Positions 38,590 through 50,654 of a stretch of DNA of 55,968 nucleotides are shown here, in pieces. Positions within the stretch are counted from its first letter, which is position 1. Every line of letters starts with the position of its first letter. The notes beneath the pieces are model-generated. The model had not been told where the DNA came from and did no database searches. It saw only the letters and a program-made list of their open reading frames with translations. This DNA comes from Echinococcus granulosus (lineage: Eukaryota > Platyhelminthes > Cestoda > Cyclophyllidea > Taeniidae): assembly GCF_000524195.1 (NCBI RefSeq), contig NW_020170453.1, forward strand, positions 343,504-399,471, read 5' to 3'. The translations under genes were made by a program, and so were the position numbers.

Positions 38590-41374
38590 CGCAGCGCTGA
38601 AGAGCAAGCACACAACCCAGGCACCCGTTCAAAATGCAAACCGTTTCGAAAGTCTCCCCCAAATGACCTTAAGGACTGTCTTAAAGTGCAAGATCACTAA
38701 ATCACTAAAATAAACAACTTTAAAAAAAGTTTAAAATAGATCTAAAGCAGTAAATTGTTAACAAAATAAGTGGACACAGTAATGACTAAAAGATTTGCAA
38801 AATGAGAGGGCATCGCGACAAAGGAAGAATGTGTATTTGCCTACTCCTCATTCGATGGCAATTAAGTAAAGATGCCCACCAAACGCAAATGTATTGCTAG
38901 CAAGTAATTTATCAGTTGTGAGTACGGCATTGACACGGGGAAATTGGCAGGAAGTAGGGCATTTCCTCATGCATGTTCAGTTGAAGCAACAGATTTGCTT
39001 CTAGGCGATAACCACACAGTTAGTCACTACCACAATGCTATTTAATTTATAATGTGAATTTAATTTGTGTTTCCACCTTCGGCACCCATTAAGTCAACTT
39101 TTGGTTGGTAATCTTTGGTCTTTTTAATTTCCTACTAGGGACCGCATAACACGTCGTGAAAGCCCTGTTGCCGGAGAGAAGTGCACCCTGGGGGAGACTA
39201 AGGAGCCTGTGACCTTAAGAGCAGGGTCAAATAAAGTATCAAATCACCTCAGTGCTTCTACTTCACCTTAAATTAGCACACTTTTTGCGTCTGTGTTGAG
39301 CTGGTTTGCAAACACATGAGATAAATAAGTGACAAATTGACAAGTCGTTTTTGATTTTCCACCATCATAAGCTCATGAGCATCGTTGTCAGCATTAGAAC
39401 ATTCCGAAGAGAACCCGAACGGTTTGTCATTTACAAAATATTATGCGTGGACTCCTTGTTTATAAGGTTATCTACATCTCCCGTAAATAAGGGCAATTTT
39501 TCAGGTAAACGGATATACGACGGCCTAGAGATATCATACACCCATCCTGTCCACACGACAAATAAAAAAGTCTCAAGCATGGTCACTCTAGCCTAGAGGA
39601 CGGTGTAGACTTGCCGCTTGTCCTCTAAAGGGTGCATCCAGGCCAGAATATATCACAGGTTTGTGCTGTGTGTTTACAAATATCAAAAACAACTGCACGA
39701 ACCACATATCTCTTGTCTTGTTTAACTGATTTCCTGCCGCCTTTGTTGGTGCTGCGGTAGCCAAATCACGCCTAAAGCCAAAGCTTACTTTACTAAATCC
39801 TTGGATAGCCACATGAAGCTCCTTTCTGGACAGACTTCATAGCTTACGCAGTTCCCTTCGCAACTTTAGTGGTGGAGAGGCAGAAAGAGCACAAAGCGAG
39901 ACCGAAATACGACCAGTGGGATTTTGAGAGGACAGAGTTGGTGCAGTGCCGTCGTAGGTAAGGAAGCAGCATCACCCCTGACATCAAAATCGCATTCCAA
40001 CCGCACAATGCACGCGAGGGTACGGAAATGTGGTCCCACTTCATGAGTCGATACAGCTGTCGAGTGTTTTCATGCATTCGCTGGGCCTCGGTGCGGAACG
40101 CACCCATTGCCAAGCATCTTTGCAAACAACCTCATGACGAGTGACTCGTGCATCTGGTCCTGTTTACAGCAACTACGGACAGACAAGCTTCATGCGCTCT
40201 TGCCTACCCTCTATCCTTGACAGGGTCACGCCCAGTAACACGCACTTTTGGCGTCTTTATGAGACCAAAATATGAACGTTCCCAATGGACCGTGTCACGA
40301 AGTGAGTGAACGAACGCCAAAGTGAATTCCGATTACGATTCCATAATGTCTGACATCCCCTTATCATTTCAGTGTCACAGCCAACCAAAAGTGATCCAGC
40401 TGCACTTCGGTCGGGTGTGAGGTCCTCACGTTCCACGCCATTCTCTAATCCACTTTACTCAGCCAAACCTTTTTCATTCTTCTGCTTTGCGTATTACGCA
40501 ATTTGCTACTCCGACTGCATCTCTTTTCATGGAAGACTTTGGAGAGGATCTATGAAGGTCATGTCAGGAAGATGAAATCTTGGTTTCCTGTTGACACCTC
40601 TTTAGTGATCAGACAAGACTAAACACGGAATCGTCGTCTACCATCCCTTATCTAATGGATCACAACCACACACAGCACTCCTCCCCGAAGAGAGAGACGC
40701 AAACTGCTGAACAGGATGCTTGAATTGGAGTACGGACTGCGTGAAAGACATCACGAGGTGCTTGCGAATTACCGCTAAAAGACTAAATCCAGATGCCGCA
40801 TATAAAACGAATGGGACATCAAAGTAGGGCAAAATTTGCATGGCCATCATCTTGCAAAACACGCCCCCAAGGCGACACGCCCATCGCCTGGAATGACGAC
40901 TCAGTTGCCCATCTGCGGGCATACAGAGAAGGTACATCGTCAAGGCCACGTTTCGTCCCACCCATCCAGTGCCTCCAGACCCATCCTACCTAAAGTTCCG
41001 CTTGTCGCTCCATCATACCAACTGAACAGGATTTGGTACCACAAAGGCACCTAGGGTTCACCCCTTGTCGAACAATGACGAACTGCACACCAAACTTACT
41101 CCCGCCTAACCACGCAGCATCACCAGCTCCCCTTCAAAGAACAATCACAATTCTTTTCTTCTCACTCTTGATGTAAGCAACACAATCACAAGCCGATGTC
41201 AACAGAAGCCCCCAGACACACATTCTGCGTTCCGACTTCCCTCCTTTCTCCCTCCTCCAACCATTCCAAAAGCCCAGTCTAAGAACTTAACGTTGATATA
41301 ATTTAACGCCAATTAGTTATTAGAAGGCTCATAGAATTAAGCGAAAGAAGTAACACCAAAGCATGGACATTCGT
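38590..41374. other. Spacer between GST copies A and B
   Basis: This spacer holds the A promoter side and the B 3' side. Parts are paralogous to 34745-35290 (see 39660-40145) and to 52300-52570 (see 40650-40690, sharing GGATCACAA-CACACAGCA). I see no gene of its own. Confidence 0.5.
39660..40145. repeat. Duplicated noncoding block, copy 2
   Basis: Matches 34745-35290 in order: GTGTTTACAA, CACATATCTCT, TTGTTTAACT, then CACCCATTGCCAAGCATCTTTG. Diverged by substitutions and small indels. The distance from the other copy reflects the GST duplication unit. Confidence 0.65.
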
Positions 41375-42826
41375 CTAATGGTCACCACGCCAATGTGCAC
41401 TTGGTCCATGGCAAGAAATTGTATTGAACTCCTTCGAAGTCATGTAATTCTTCAGTGCAGGCAAGTTCTACAAAGAAAACATTACCTCCGATCTCAGTGT
41501 CCAAGATCCAAACTCGGGCTTCTACCAATGCCGAACAATCTATCCAATTACCTCGAAACGTGACAAGTAGGCCTGCAGTTTGGGATACTTCGCCAGACAC
41601 GTTGGCTCAAACTTCGCCAGCTGGTTCAGCAGCTCACACAAACTAAAGTCGGGATAATTAATCTACAAATAAAAGAGACAACATCGGCATTGGTACATCC
41701 TACAGCCAACCATGGCAAGAACAAAATCCCTCCACATCTGCTAAACAGTCAATACCGAAGAATGCTGATAGTGCACCTAGAGACCATCTTACATGTCCAA
41801 CAGCCACAAACCAACTGGCTGTAAGAAGCAAAAGAAGAGAGGAAAATGATTACAAGTAGATAGAAGGTGGAAATGCACCCATCTTTTCACCAGTAAGCCA
41901 CTCCTTTTCGCCCAAAAATGTCTCAAAGTTAAGGAGCTTCTCCGCAAGGGTCTCCAAGAATTTTGGAGTCAATTTCGCCTGTGAAAATTGTAAAAGAGAA
42001 AGGGTAACAGGGTTTAGGAGTAAACCGACATTTGTGGACTCCCACTTACTTTTCAAAAGGCAAAACTTACAAAATCTGGACTATAACAAGTATGTACGAA
42101 CGCCACGCGCAAATCCACAACCTCGCATTGAAGCATGTGCAGCACCGCGCGTTGCTTTTTGCAATCGGGAACTACAATGCAAGCGGAGCACAAAGTAAAG
42201 TGAACAGCTCAACATCAGACAGAATGACTTGAAGAAGAGCAATACAAACTCACCCATGCCGTGTTTATCACCAATGTACTGCAAAATAGCCCCAGATTGA
42301 GTCAACTTGAAATCACCGTCGATATAATAGGGTAACTATGAAGGATATTCGTTCTACTTTGAACAGGGAGAGGCTACCTACATTAGGGAAGTCGAGATCC
42401 AGCGAGTACTTCTCCGACAGCCATGCACTACGATCGAAAGTTGGAGCTAGTGAGTACGGATAGGACACGAAACACTCGCGCTTACATGGACCACACTTGT
42501 ATCGTTTGTCATGAAACTCTACTCCCAGGTATTTCAGCAGAAGTCGACTCTGTTCCGCAAGCTAGGCAAAATAGGGAAAGAGAAAAGGCGCATAGAATCG
42601 CCGCCAGGCAAGTGTATAGAGTCTTCAGCTGATTTTAGCGACAAATGAGAGATGTAGCAATAGAAATGATGTTTACAGATCGAATGATGCCGCTTTTAAG
42701 TTTAATATCAATTAGAGCTGTCACTATTAACCCAATTTGCACTGTCTCCATTTCGTGAGTAATTTGCTGCAAGATGCATGTGGCACCTACCCCTCTGATA
42801 TCCCAATAACCCAAAGTAGGCGCCAT
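41375..42826 (-). CDS. Mu-class glutathione S-transferase, copy B (intron 6 donor AT)
   Basis: Eight minus-strand exons: 42826-42791, 42561-42486, 42446-42382, 42335-42254, 42171-42071, 41978-41883, 41662-41552, 41467-41375. They sum to 660 bases, 219 residues plus TAG, the same as copy D. It starts [12 protein letters not shown] with Tyr7 and Trp8; the glutathione-site segments FPNLPYYIDG and TQSGA are kept. Residues near the active site differ from D ([26 protein letters not shown]), so substrate preference may differ. The donor after exon 6 (GGTGAAAAG) reads ATGGGT where copies A, C and D have GT, so normal splicing of intron 6 is doubtful. The nearest GT, four bases on, shifts the frame. 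It ends RGDH. The TATA position reads TTTTAAGG. It may be functional if the AT donor is tolerated or is a base-call error. Confidence 0.85.
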
Positions 42827-43319
42827 CACGGTGCACTCACGCGGACAAGAAAACGGAATCTTCGCCCCAAATGGAGCCCACTATGTAGTGCTCGTCTGGA
42901 TGGCCTTAAAAGCCGACCCAAAATGCATGAGCAGCAGCGTATTAAAATAAACTACCATAATAAAATACACCTTAGGCATTTGAATTTCATGCAATTGCGC
43001 AGTTTGTTTTTAGGTTGTTAGAATCAGCACAGTGATATCACAGGGCCTGAATAATTTTCGATTCCATTATAATTTCATATTAAATCAGAGAGGATGCTTT
43101 GTAAATTCTGTCTGCCATATTTGAACCCCTTATCTTTTTAATAAAAAACCTACGAAATAAATTATTGAGTGGCCTTAATACAAAAAAGATCAGCATGAAA
43201 TAGCGTATTTACTTGATGCACGTAATTTGTTTTAAAGGGACCGTTTCTCCTTCCGGATATTCAGTTATAGTTTTTGGTCAAAGACATCACTTATGACTGC
43301 GGTTGTTTCTACTTGACTT

Positions 43320-44560
43320 TAATTACAGCGACCACGATTTGGCGGGCTTTGTGCAACCCGCCCCACCAGCTATCCATGACAGCGATCCCGCCTATGTTGC
43401 GCAGTTTGGACGCATTTTTCATAAACTCGGGATAGAACCATTTTACTAGGTTGTATCATAGAGAGAGTGGCCTCTCATCTAGAATGGGGTGTAGATACAC
43501 GGAGGTCCTTCCATCTGAGTGTCATAAATTCATTTAACGAGGTTTGGAAGCATAAGTTTGAAGTTGTTGCAACTTGTGTGAGGGCTGCAGTGCTCGACCT
43601 AAGCCCGAGACAGATCCCAAAAACAAGCTAGACGTATTTTGCGCTTAAATTATTCAAAAATGGGCCATGAGACTAGTAAAAGACCTTAAACAACTCATTG
43701 CTTCAGGCTGGGGCCTTAGTCGTTTAGCTCCAGCCGAACATCTCACAATTTATTTGAGAAATACCCGAGATAGTTCCTAGCAAAATCTGACTTTGTCAAC
43801 TTGCTGACAATGTGGCTTTAGGCAGGAGCAGTTAGTCGGTTGAAGGCAACCCGACCTTGATCTTTAATTCGTCAGAATGAAAATCGACAAACCTCGAGAA
43901 GAACGTAGGAACTATGCAGTTATTCTGCTTCATTCGTGATGTTGAAATCCACCTGTTTGTCTGGTCTTTGATCTCAAGATCGTCTTGAAAGTATGCATTG
44001 TCAGGGTCTGTGGCACCGATCCAGGCAATAACAGTCAGGCGTCACATATGTGTGACACAGGTGGCACATGTTACGAATGTATTGCCTTTCCTGTGTGGTC
44101 GGCAATCACCTAGTGTGTACACCTGATCATTGGCTACAGCCTGACAGGCAGTTAAGTCCTTTATTGACATTCACAGCAGATATCATGTCGCCGCATAGTG
44201 GTTGCATTGGTCCATGCATTTCGGCCTCTAATACCACGCCCGATGTGTGGAATCGCCACAGCTCAATAGAGGGAGGAGATAAGACCATTCCGGAATAATT
44301 TATTGGCGGCGGGATAGGGAAAAGCCATTTGTCAAGTGAACGAGCGTAACGTCTCTGCAGTCTCCAGACGATGTTAACGAAGAAAGATGGTGATCATTGG
44401 CAGAGGTGGCCAAACCTAATAGGGAAGAATTCAAAGCACAGGAAGGAATGCAAATGAGGGTTGCACAATGGTAATAACATTCAAAAATTTGGAATGGGGA
44501 GCTTGGTTTGCTGTGGGAATCCCTCGGAAAGCCAATTTATGCCTTACGACTTATTAAATG
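43320..44560. repeat. Duplicated noncoding block, copy 1 (pairs with 48160-49560)
   Basis: CGAGACAGATCCC (43610), TGACTTTGTCAACTTGC (43788), CCTCGAGAAGAACG (43892), the inverted motif at 44041, CATTGGCTACAGCCTGACAG (44129) and CAGTCTCCAGACGATGTT (44356) all recur in order at 48160-49560. Diverged tandem-unit paralogue. Confidence 0.8.
44041..44056. repeat. Inverted motif GTCACATATGTGTGAC
   Basis: Arms GTCACA and TGTGAC around TATG, followed by ACAGGTGGCACATGTTA. The paralogous block has the matching motif at 49158-49177 with changed centre bases. It is related in sequence to the perfect palindrome at 16930. Confidence 0.6.
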
Positions 44561-45880
44561 CCAGTCCCTAGAAGCGTCGTAAAGCAACAGAAGTCTGTAA
44601 ATGGCGTTACTATGGCAGAGAGAAAGAGAAGAGAGGCACGATTTTAGTCATGGAGAGGTTGTGTCTGGGGTTGGAGGGCTCCTGCATGTTCCTCATTCGG
44701 GACGATGCGAAGTTGTAGTGGACAAATAAAGGGGTACTGATGGTAAAAGCGGCCCATCAGCAGTCTCATCCAACCTGTCGATACCAAGGTGATGACTGTT
44801 GCAACTGCATCCCCAGACATACGCAACGTCCCATTCAAAGAATTTTCACTCTCACTGCGCATTACGCACCGTCTTCAGCGAGGAAGGGGTATCAAGAGCA
44901 TTATCGAATGCCAGTTGGATGCATTCCTTTGTATAGTGCAGAAGCGTAGCCGAAGAGTGATGCTAAAGGAAGCTTTCAGGCGGGATCTGCACGTTAACAA
45001 CCCACCAGCACCTTAAACACTGAATTAACTCAATTTCAGTGGACTTGGATGTAGTGTGGAAGGATCTCGGACGCAGTAGCATAACGGTGTGCGTTCCACA
45101 CCCAGAAGGAGTCCAGCTGAGGCGTGGTTCCTGGAATGAGCGCACCTTATCTAGAACCAGCAGAAGTGCTGTCAAATTAAGGGAACGATGTTGAATGGAT
45201 GTGAGACTTCGCAGGTGACAGTTGCCTCCACGGAAGACACACTCATCAACTAGCGTATATCCAGAGTTACTACGAGGAGCAGAACTTCTGACGAAAGGCA
45301 AAAGCTGAGAAATGGGAAGAGTAGTGGCATGGCTAACAAAAACCTCCACTCCCTCATAGACTTCAGCTAAAATGATGAATCCCACGGCGCCATACTTCTT
45401 TTTCCACGCTAGTTTTACCCTTCCGGTGACATGGGCCCACCAGCAGGAACCAAAAGCAATTCGACACTGCTTTCTGCTGCATTAAATTTGTCCTGTTAGT
45501 CAAGTCCACGGATTCCAATGCATTCGCGAAATCGCTCTCTACGTTAATACCTTCTACGGTCTTTTGGCCTCCTTCTTACACCATCTCGCGTTACCTGTCA
45601 GATCGCGTTTGGAAGATAGAGAACTCACTTCATGGTGAAACACGTACATCGCACCCACCACTCCAATTTCGGTGAACCACTACCACGAGTATCAAACAAC
45701 ACGAAGGCAGACGCACGCTGTCTAAATGACTGCTTGAATTACAGCGAACACCGCGTCAAAGCTATGACAAAGGCCAGCGAGTTGCTGCCAAGAGAGTAAA
45801 TTGCGCTGTCGCAAATAAGACGACAATGTCATAAAAGAAGGGCAACACGGAGGCACCTTAGGTGCACTCCTTTCCCAAAA
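44560..45880. repeat. Duplicated noncoding block, copy 1 (pairs with 50655-52570)
   Basis: GCCAGTCCCTAGAAG, AAATGGCGTTACTATGGCAGAG, CATCCAACCTGTCG and CACACCCAGAAGGAGTCCAGC recur in order at 50655-52570. Open frames in either copy are not preserved in the other, so the block is noncoding. Confidence 0.75.
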
Positions 45881-46215
45881 GTGACAAGCAAAATGTCAAA
45901 CAGCAATGACAGCGACCTTCCACGTCGAAGACAACATCTATTCTAGCAGAAAACCTCAACACAGGCAGCAATGGTATTACAGGACTTTTGCTGCCTGGAC
46001 AAACCACAGCCAACACAACCAACGAAGTCATGACTTCTGTGATGCAATTAATCTCATCGCTTCAACCCTTCCTCCCTCAATCACTTCAACAGGACCATCT
46101 GAGCACTCCGCTGCGACTAACTCCAACCCAATTTATTGATCAAACCACTCATGACAACAAGCAAAACAATGGCAAGGAGTGGAAGCAGCAGCACCATAAC
46201 AACAAGGACAATCAC

Positions 46216-47692
46216 CTAACAGCCACCGACCCATTTTGCAATCGGTGCATTGCAAGGACGCGTCTTGAACTCCTTCGAAGCCATGTACTCCCTCAATGCA
46301 GGCAAGTTCTGCAAGGCGAAACATAACATACAATCTCAGTAGACGAGATCTCCACCCACACCCACACCCACATCCGCCACTCGCAAGCACTCCATCCATC
46401 TACCTCAAAACGCGTCAAGTACGACTGCAGTTTGGGATACATCTCCAGACAACTTGGCTCGAACTTCCTCAGCTGGTTCAACAATTCACACAGATTGAAG
46501 TCCGGATAGTTGATCTGCACACAATAGGGGTAACATTTGCATTGACACCCTACCACCAACCACGTAAGGCATAACAGTCGCCATACAATTACTGAAGTAA
46601 CAATACCAACGAAATGCCGACTAGGCATCGATAAACACTCTAACTTACTCATCATCTAACATCTACGTAACAAAGGAATCAGAACTGCAGAAAAGAATAC
46701 AAATAAAGAAGACAGGTGATGGAAATACACGCACCTTGTCACCAGTAAGCCAGTCCTTCTCACCCAAGTATGCCCCAAAGTTCGGCAGTTTCTGTGACAG
46801 CGTCTCCAAGAAGCCGGGCTTCAACTTCTCCTGCCCAATCGGAGAAATCGAAGGAAATCGGACTTCAGAAATGACTCAACACTGCGGATTTTTCATGAAT
46901 ATTTTTAAAGAAAATCGACTTACAAAATCAGGATTATAGCAAGTCATTACAAAGGACATGCGCAAATCCATAGCCTCGCACTAAAGCATGTGTAGCACCG
47001 CACGTCGTCTCTTGCAATTGGGAACTGCAATGCAAACACACACTACAACATCAATACGGATAACTCAACAAAGTCAGTTTGAATGATTTGACCGGTGACA
47101 GCCCAAACCAACTCACTCATACCGTGTCTATCAGCAATGTACTCCAAAATAGCTCCTGACTGAATCAACTTGAAGTCGCCGTCATTGTAGTAGGGCAAAT
47201 ATATGAGACGTTGGTTGTGGATGGAACATGAAGGGACCACCTACATTGGGAAAGTCGAGACCCAACGAAAACTTCTCTGACAGCCATGCACTACGATCGA
47301 AGGTCGGACCTGAAAATGGTGGCTAAGACGCGAACCACTCCTGCTTACCTGGACCATACTTATATCGCTTGTCATCGTACTCCACCCCCATGTACTTCAA
47401 TAGAAGATGACTGCTGCGCAAGCTAGACAATATCAACCAAATAAGTTTAGAAAGCTACCCCAGTTCCCCCCTGTAGCTACATATACTTTTCAATTCACCT
47501 AAATGACGTGTAGGATATGTAGCGATAAAATTTCAAGGTGACAGATGAAATGATGCTGCTTCTATGTCTAGCATCAATTAAAGTAGTCACTTCGGTTCCA
47601 ATTTCTACTCAATTTATTTAGCAAGTATTCTGCTACAAGAAACGGGTTGCACTCACCCCTCTGATATCCCATTAACCCAGAGTAGGCGCCAT
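46216..47692 (-). pseudogene. Mu-class glutathione S-transferase pseudogene, copy C
   Basis: All eight GST exons can be placed on the minus strand: 47692-47657, 47422-47349, 47309-47245, 47198-47117, 47024-46924, 46830-46735, 46514-46404, 46308-46216. The gene is broken four ways. Codon 7, the catalytic tyrosine in the family, is TAA. Exon 2 is 74 rather than 76 bases, a 2-base deletion after CTTGCG. The exon 4 acceptor reads AT instead of AG (47199-47200). In exon 5 the glutamine after HML is TAG. The YYID motif reads YYND. Exons 6-8 stay open and ordinary ([29 protein letters not shown]). No TATA box remains upstream. The damage is spread over several exons, so assembly error cannot explain it. 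Confidence 0.93.
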
Positions 47693-48159
47693 CACAGTGC
47701 AGTCACGAAGGCAAGCTAACGAAGCCGACCTCCTCACCGACTTTCTTTGTATATTCCTCTTCCCAATGGCCTTGTTAGCCAACTCAAAATGCATAAGCAG
47801 CAGCATATTAAAACACACTGCTTTAATAAAATTCTCAACAGCCTAGTAGTTTAATGAAATTATTGGCTTGCCAACACACAGCCGGTGACCATTTCTGCCT
47901 ATATTTCCACCTCAAGTAAAAAGGAGTGAGTGCAGCCCGTCAAAATAATTTTTTTATACTTGACCGCGTATAATTTTGAATTGCTTAGTAAAAAGGAGGT
48001 GGGTAATCAGCCTTGATACTGGAAAATTCAGCATAAACTGGCAATTATATTAAACACAACTTGCCTTGTTTCCAAATAATCCAATTCACGTCCCAGATAT
48101 TCAGCTTGAGCCTTGAATTTTTGCACATTACGCGTAATCACATTTATTCATAACTTAGC

Positions 48160-49560
48160 TTTAATTATGGTGACTATTGACTGAGAGGTGTCGTGCGCTC
48201 CATTCCACCGTCTATTCATGGCAGTATTCTCGTCGCTAAGGAAAAATTTGAATGTATTTATCACTACCTTAAGACAAAATTGTTATCGCCAAATCGTGCT
48301 ATAAAGAGCGTGGCAAATTATAAAACAGGCATTGTAGATATACGAGGTATCCTCTTGTCCCATTTATTTTACACTTTTTGTCAATTGTGGGGAGCATAAT
48401 TTGGAATCCAGCGTACCTCGTGTGGACTGTTCAGCTCGACTCAAGCCTGAGACATATTAGGGAAAGGAGCTTGCTAGGGATTACAGCCTTACTACTTCAA
48501 ACACCTCTAGATTATTCTCCTCTTTTCCATGCGTCAGACGCAAGTTTTTCTAAACCTAGCTGTTTCATACTAAGTTTTTCGCCTCCTCCGTCACATATTC
48601 CCCCTAAAGCTTATTTCTGAATTGAATTAACAAAAGTGGGATCATGATTTATCATAACGAGGAAGTGAAAATGCATTGTTATATCAACCAAACACTACAC
48701 ACATCAGCTGGACAATATCGAAATTGGACTTTGTCAAATTGCCGATAATGTAGCCTCGGGGAGGAGCAGTTTGTCAGTTTCAGGCAATCCGACATTGACA
48801 TGTAACTCGTCGGAATGGAAATTGACAATCCTCGAGACAACTGTAGGACCTATGCAGGTATTCCGTTTCCCTCATGGTGTAGCTAACCGCCCTTTTATCT
48901 TGCGTTCGGAATCAAAATCGCTTTCAACATATTTGCTGTTAGAGGTGATGTTTGAAGATAAATGGTCACCGCAGAGCGCAAAATACGCTCCCATTGAATT
49001 GGTGTTTGTTCCTGAGGCAACAATAGGGTCTAAAACAAAAAATAATTGTATCAGACGTAATTACACTGTTTCTACTTCTTGAACCAGCTTTAGTTGCTCC
49101 AAACCAATGCAAAGTAGTCTGCATGTATGTGACACCTACCTGGAGGATCAAAATTGGGTGTCATACATACGTGACACAGGCGGCGCATGTTAATAGCGCT
49201 TTGCTTCTCCTATGAGGTCAGCAATCGCTTAGTGTGTACACCTAGTCATTGGCTACAGCCTGACAGACAGTCAAGTCCTTTGTTTATATTCTCAGCGGAT
49301 GTCACGTCGCCGCATAATGGTTACATTGGTCCACACATTTCGGCCTCTGACACCACGCTGGACGAAAACATCGCCTTTGCAATCTTTTGCCATTTTTCAA
49401 TAGAGGGAGGACATAAGACCATTCCGGAATGATCCACTGAGGGTAGGATGGGAGGACAGCATTTGGTCTCGGTAGTCTCCAGACGATGTTGACGAAGATA
49501 GACGATGATCGCCTGCAAAAGCGGTCAAATGTAACAGACAACAATCCAAAACACAAAACG
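48160..49560. repeat. Duplicated noncoding block, copy 2
   Basis: Paralogue of 43320-44560. It shares, in order, GACTTTGTCAAATTGCC, CCTCGAGACAACTG, the inverted motif, CATTGGCTACAGCCTGACAG and the CAGACGATGTT end. Confidence 0.8.
49158..49177. repeat. Inverted motif GTGTCATACATACGTGACAC
   Basis: Arms GTGTCA/TGACAC around eight bases, followed by AGGCGGCGCATGTTA. It is the paralogue of the motif at 44041: the arms are kept while the centre changed. Confidence 0.6.
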
Positions 49561-49853
49561 AATTCTGAAGAAGATTTGATTAGACAGGTCCTTAATCGGA
49601 GACTCTAGGCACACGACTGTCCTCTACGGAATGAAAATGGCTGACTAAAGCACCATTTCATCATATACGAAAACGCCACAACAGAACTTGGAAAGGAACG
49701 CATTTTCGACAGAGCAGCCCCAAATCATCGTGGACTGCTGGCACAGGTCTCATCGATTTGCGCCGCTGATGGAGACGGGCCTTTCAAATGTGCCATCTTG
49801 ACAATGTCAAGTTTTCACCACACTCTTCCCCCTCTTCTTAGCTCTCCATTTTG

Positions 49854-50388
49854 ATGCTCTGTATCTCAACAAAATCCGCACTAGCGCTGACACTTGTCAT
49901 CCTTCTATGCCTACAGACCACTACTGCGTCGCCCCAGAATAGTAGCAATGCAGACGACGAAGAAATGGTAGTGGAGTACTACAACAACACTCTCGGACGC
50001 AACGTCATGGACGGTGGAGGGCTACGGATTGAGATGGCCTCGTGTGAGTGATGGACTCTCTCTCCCTCTCCCTCCCTTCCATCCACCTTTTATTTGTCAC
50101 CTAAAGTAGTCAATTACGACCTCCTTTTCTTCTCTCCAGCTGCTCCTCAACAGCTCCTTCGTCATCTGCCAACCCGATGCTGCTTTAGTAACATCTTCAT
50201 GATCCTCCTTCTCCTCCGACTCCACTCCTTCTGATTTCCACTCTGCCTGCTCTTCCGCCAGCCGTCTTCCCTCGCCGACGGACGCCATTCACCCTCACCA
50301 CCTTCAAGTCCACATTTTGCGTTTCCTTCTCGCCTCTTTATTATTCGCTTTTACTTTCCCTCTCCCTGCAGATTCCCGCCTGATGTGA
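49854..50388 (+). CDS. Possible small secreted protein (second exon uncertain)
   Basis: Exon 1 (49854-50043) starts MLCISTKSALALTLVILLCL and ends its hydrophobic core at TTTAS: a strong signal peptide. An acidic stretch (NADDEEMVVEYYNN) with N-linked sequons (NSS, NNT) follows. The donor is TCGT|gtgagt, phase 1. Two acceptors are possible. One at 50371 adds five residues (Y-S-R-L-M) and stops at TGA 50386-50388, 68 residues in all. One at 50139 with a strong pyrimidine tract adds about 33 residues, including RCCFSN. I cannot choose. No TATA box is seen; CTTCTTAG just before could be a 5' UTR acceptor. The gene lies in about 1.1 kb present between blocks of unit D but absent at the matching place in unit C (near 44560). 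I do not recognise a family. Confidence 0.4.
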
Positions 50389-50654
50389 CAACAGCGTCTC
50401 CCCTCCAGCTATTCTATCGTGTCGGACAAACGCGGATTGCGCCTTGGCCAGAAGTTGTCGGTTGTCATGGCATCGATTTCGTTTGGTTGGTTGTAGCGCA
50501 ACGTTTGCCCCCTAGCGTTGTTGTTCCCTCTCCAGACCACCCACCCCCTTGGCGAGTCAGCAAATACAATTCACGGATCGATAAATCGATGCTCCCACAC
50601 ACAAGTCCTCTTTCCTCAATATTCATTTTCCTTCTCCCACCAAAAAATCGATAA

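Larger units (their letters stand above)
42827..46215. other. Spacer between GST copies B and C
   Basis: This spacer contains the large duplicated blocks 43320-44560 and 44560-45880, whose paralogues lie between C and D. The B promoter is at its left edge. I find no gene. Confidence 0.5.
47693..49853. other. Spacer upstream of pseudogene C
   Basis: The former promoter side of copy C keeps AAAATGCATAAGCAGCAGC, shared with copy B, followed by the duplicated block 48160-49560. No gene is seen before 49854. Confidence 0.5.
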
